From: Mycolicibacterium alvei | Lineage (GTDB): Bacteria > Actinomycetota > Actinomycetes > Mycobacteriales > Mycobacteriaceae | Direction of reading: 5' to 3' | NCBI RefSeq assembly: GCF_010727325.1 | Contig: NZ_AP022565.1 | Coordinates: forward strand, 3,100,001-3,164,000 | DNA: 64,000 bases | Part shown: positions 63,519-64,000 of the stretch, one piece after another | How the letters are laid out: each line of letters begins with the position of its first letter | Position numbering within the stretch: position 1 is the stretch's first letter | The notes under the pieces: model-generated | The model's database searches: none | What the model was told of the DNA's origin: nothing | The model's input: the letters and a program-made list of their open reading frames with translations, nothing else | Position numbers and translations under genes: made by a program

Positions 63519-64000
63519 GCTTGTCCGGTTTGATCCCCGCCGCGACGCACAGGCTCGCGTAGGTATGGCGGAGCGCGTGGAACTTGAGTTCAGGCGGCAG
63601 CACCGTCGCGCCAGTCGTCCGGTTGGCACGGAGCACAGCGGGCCGGTAGATGGCTTTGTAGAACGTCGCGTGCCGTAGCGGCTGCGTCCAGTCGAGCAGC
63701 AACCGCGCCTCGGCGTCCTCCACCGATAACTTGGCCAAGGCGTCGGCCTGCCGTCGTGCGCGGGCTTTCGCGGTCGCGCTCAGCGGGGCACCTTCCACAC
63801 CCGGCTTGGCCGCTCGCGGGTCGGCGGCGTCGGCGCGGACTCCGCTAGGCCGGGGGCGGCTCAGCACCATAGCTGGCCACAGCGGCGCGGTCGGCTCGTC
63901 GCGGCGCGGGTGCTGCGCGAGGTAGTCCCGCAGCAGCGCCGTCGTCTCGGGCGTCAGTGGCACCCGCCGATAGCTTTGGTCCGTCTTGAGCGGGCCGTAC
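63361..64000 (-). CDS. Tyrosine recombinase (integrase), 3' part
   Basis: The catalytic domain of a phage-type integrase; the N-terminal part lies beyond the right edge. Visible: KTDQSYRRVPL (the beta-hairpin Lys region), HALRHTYAS (HxLR box) and GHANVRTTLDVYVHLFP (box II with the catalytic Tyr). Between them is an Ala/Arg-rich insert of about 45 residues. The chain ends PTYRGNVVPLHG with TAG at 63363-63361. Its stop is about 1.3 kb from the tRNA-Gly 3' end, the presumed attL. Confidence 0.85.
   Translation of the reverse strand, partial: YGPLKTDQSYRRVPLTPETTALLRDYLAQHPRRDEPTAPLWPAMVLSRPRPSGVRADAADPRAAKPGVEGAPLSATAKARARRQADALAKLSVEDAEARLLLDWTQPLRHATFYKAIYRPAVLRANRTTGATVLPPELKFHALRHTYASLCVAAGIKPDKLSGRMGHANVRTTLDVYVHLFPDDDATEDMAALGALATPKPTYRGNVVPLHG

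Larger units (their letters stand above)
62062..64000. mobile_element. Left end of an integrated element at tRNA-Gly
   Basis: Beyond the tRNA 3' end the gene content changes to a GIY-YIG fragment, an SPW-repeat membrane protein, an HTH protein and a tyrosine integrase. tRNA 3' ends are classic attachment sites, and the acceptor mismatch is what a replaced 3' half would leave. The other boundary (attR) is not in the window, so element length and type (prophage or integrative plasmid) are unknown. The left border is approximate. Confidence 0.65.

Overview
The window is high-GC actinobacterial DNA from a mycobacterium, most likely a Mycolicibacterium-type fast grower. Evidence: an HspR-controlled dnaK-grpE-dnaJ-hspR operon, an iniB-iniA-iniC locus, ESX-1-type Esp proteins, a PGRS-repeat protein, a CYP140-type P450, mycothiol-dependent isomerase folds and an F420-type LLM oxidoreductase. 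Gene content resembles the M. tuberculosis Rv0321-Rv0385 region, rearranged and with insertions (recalled synteny, not a database search).

Layout. 1-1.8 kb: 5' two thirds of clpB (minus). 1.8-6.0 kb: GAP-family membrane protein, CYTH protein, then a small orphan Esp cluster (EspC-like, EspH-like, DUF2510/LURP-one-like, EspA/EspE-like). 6.0-8.3 kb: a TetR C-terminal remnant, a flavohemoprotein and an aldose 1-epimerase. 8.3-12.5 kb: dnaK-grpE-dnaJ-hspR on the minus strand, with HAIR operators and a SigH-like promoter that match those in front of clpB. 12.6-17.3 kb: Abi-alpha-like, DUF445 and membrane proteins, a decayed metallo-beta-lactamase-fold gene, a lipoprotein and a DinB/MDMPI protein. 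17.3-25.8 kb: one gene of about 2,800 codons joining a BTAD regulator, a class III nucleotidyl cyclase and a STAND ATPase to eleven tandem NTF2/SnoaL-like modules. 25.8-33.8 kb: LLM oxidoreductase, two threonine-rich single-span proteins and a PGRS protein of about 2,000 codons with a non-PE leader. 34.3-47.1 kb: AbiEi/DUF559-like protein, then the envelope-stress ini locus (Hsp70-like, iniC, iniA, iniB and an Rv0340-like gene on minus; a second Hsp70-like gene and an IniR-like LuxR regulator on plus). 47.2-53.2 kb: heterodisulfide-reductase-like Fe-S protein, aminotransferase, YibE/F protein. 53.2-61.7 kb, mostly minus: SnoaL-like, MDMPI-fold, CYP140-type P450, UDP-glucose dehydrogenase, two DUF7159-type proteins, an ammonium transporter and dcd. 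62.0 kb to the end: tRNA-Gly(CCC) followed by the left end of an integrated element with a tyrosine integrase cut by the window edge.

How the parts work together. ClpB and DnaK-GrpE-DnaJ form one disaggregation/refolding network, and both promoters carry the same signals (GGAAC-N18-GTTG plus HAIR), with HspR encoded as the last gene of the dnaK operon. The ini locus combines dynamin-like GTPases (IniA, IniC), two proteins sharing the IniB N-terminal domain and two Hsp70-like ATPases with one membrane span and low-complexity tails. Triplicated TAGGGG motifs lie upstream of iniB and in the divergent intergenic region, suggesting one regulator, plausibly the adjacent IniR-like protein. The most unusual features are the giant cyclase/NTF2-array protein, the expanded ini locus and the detached Esp cluster.
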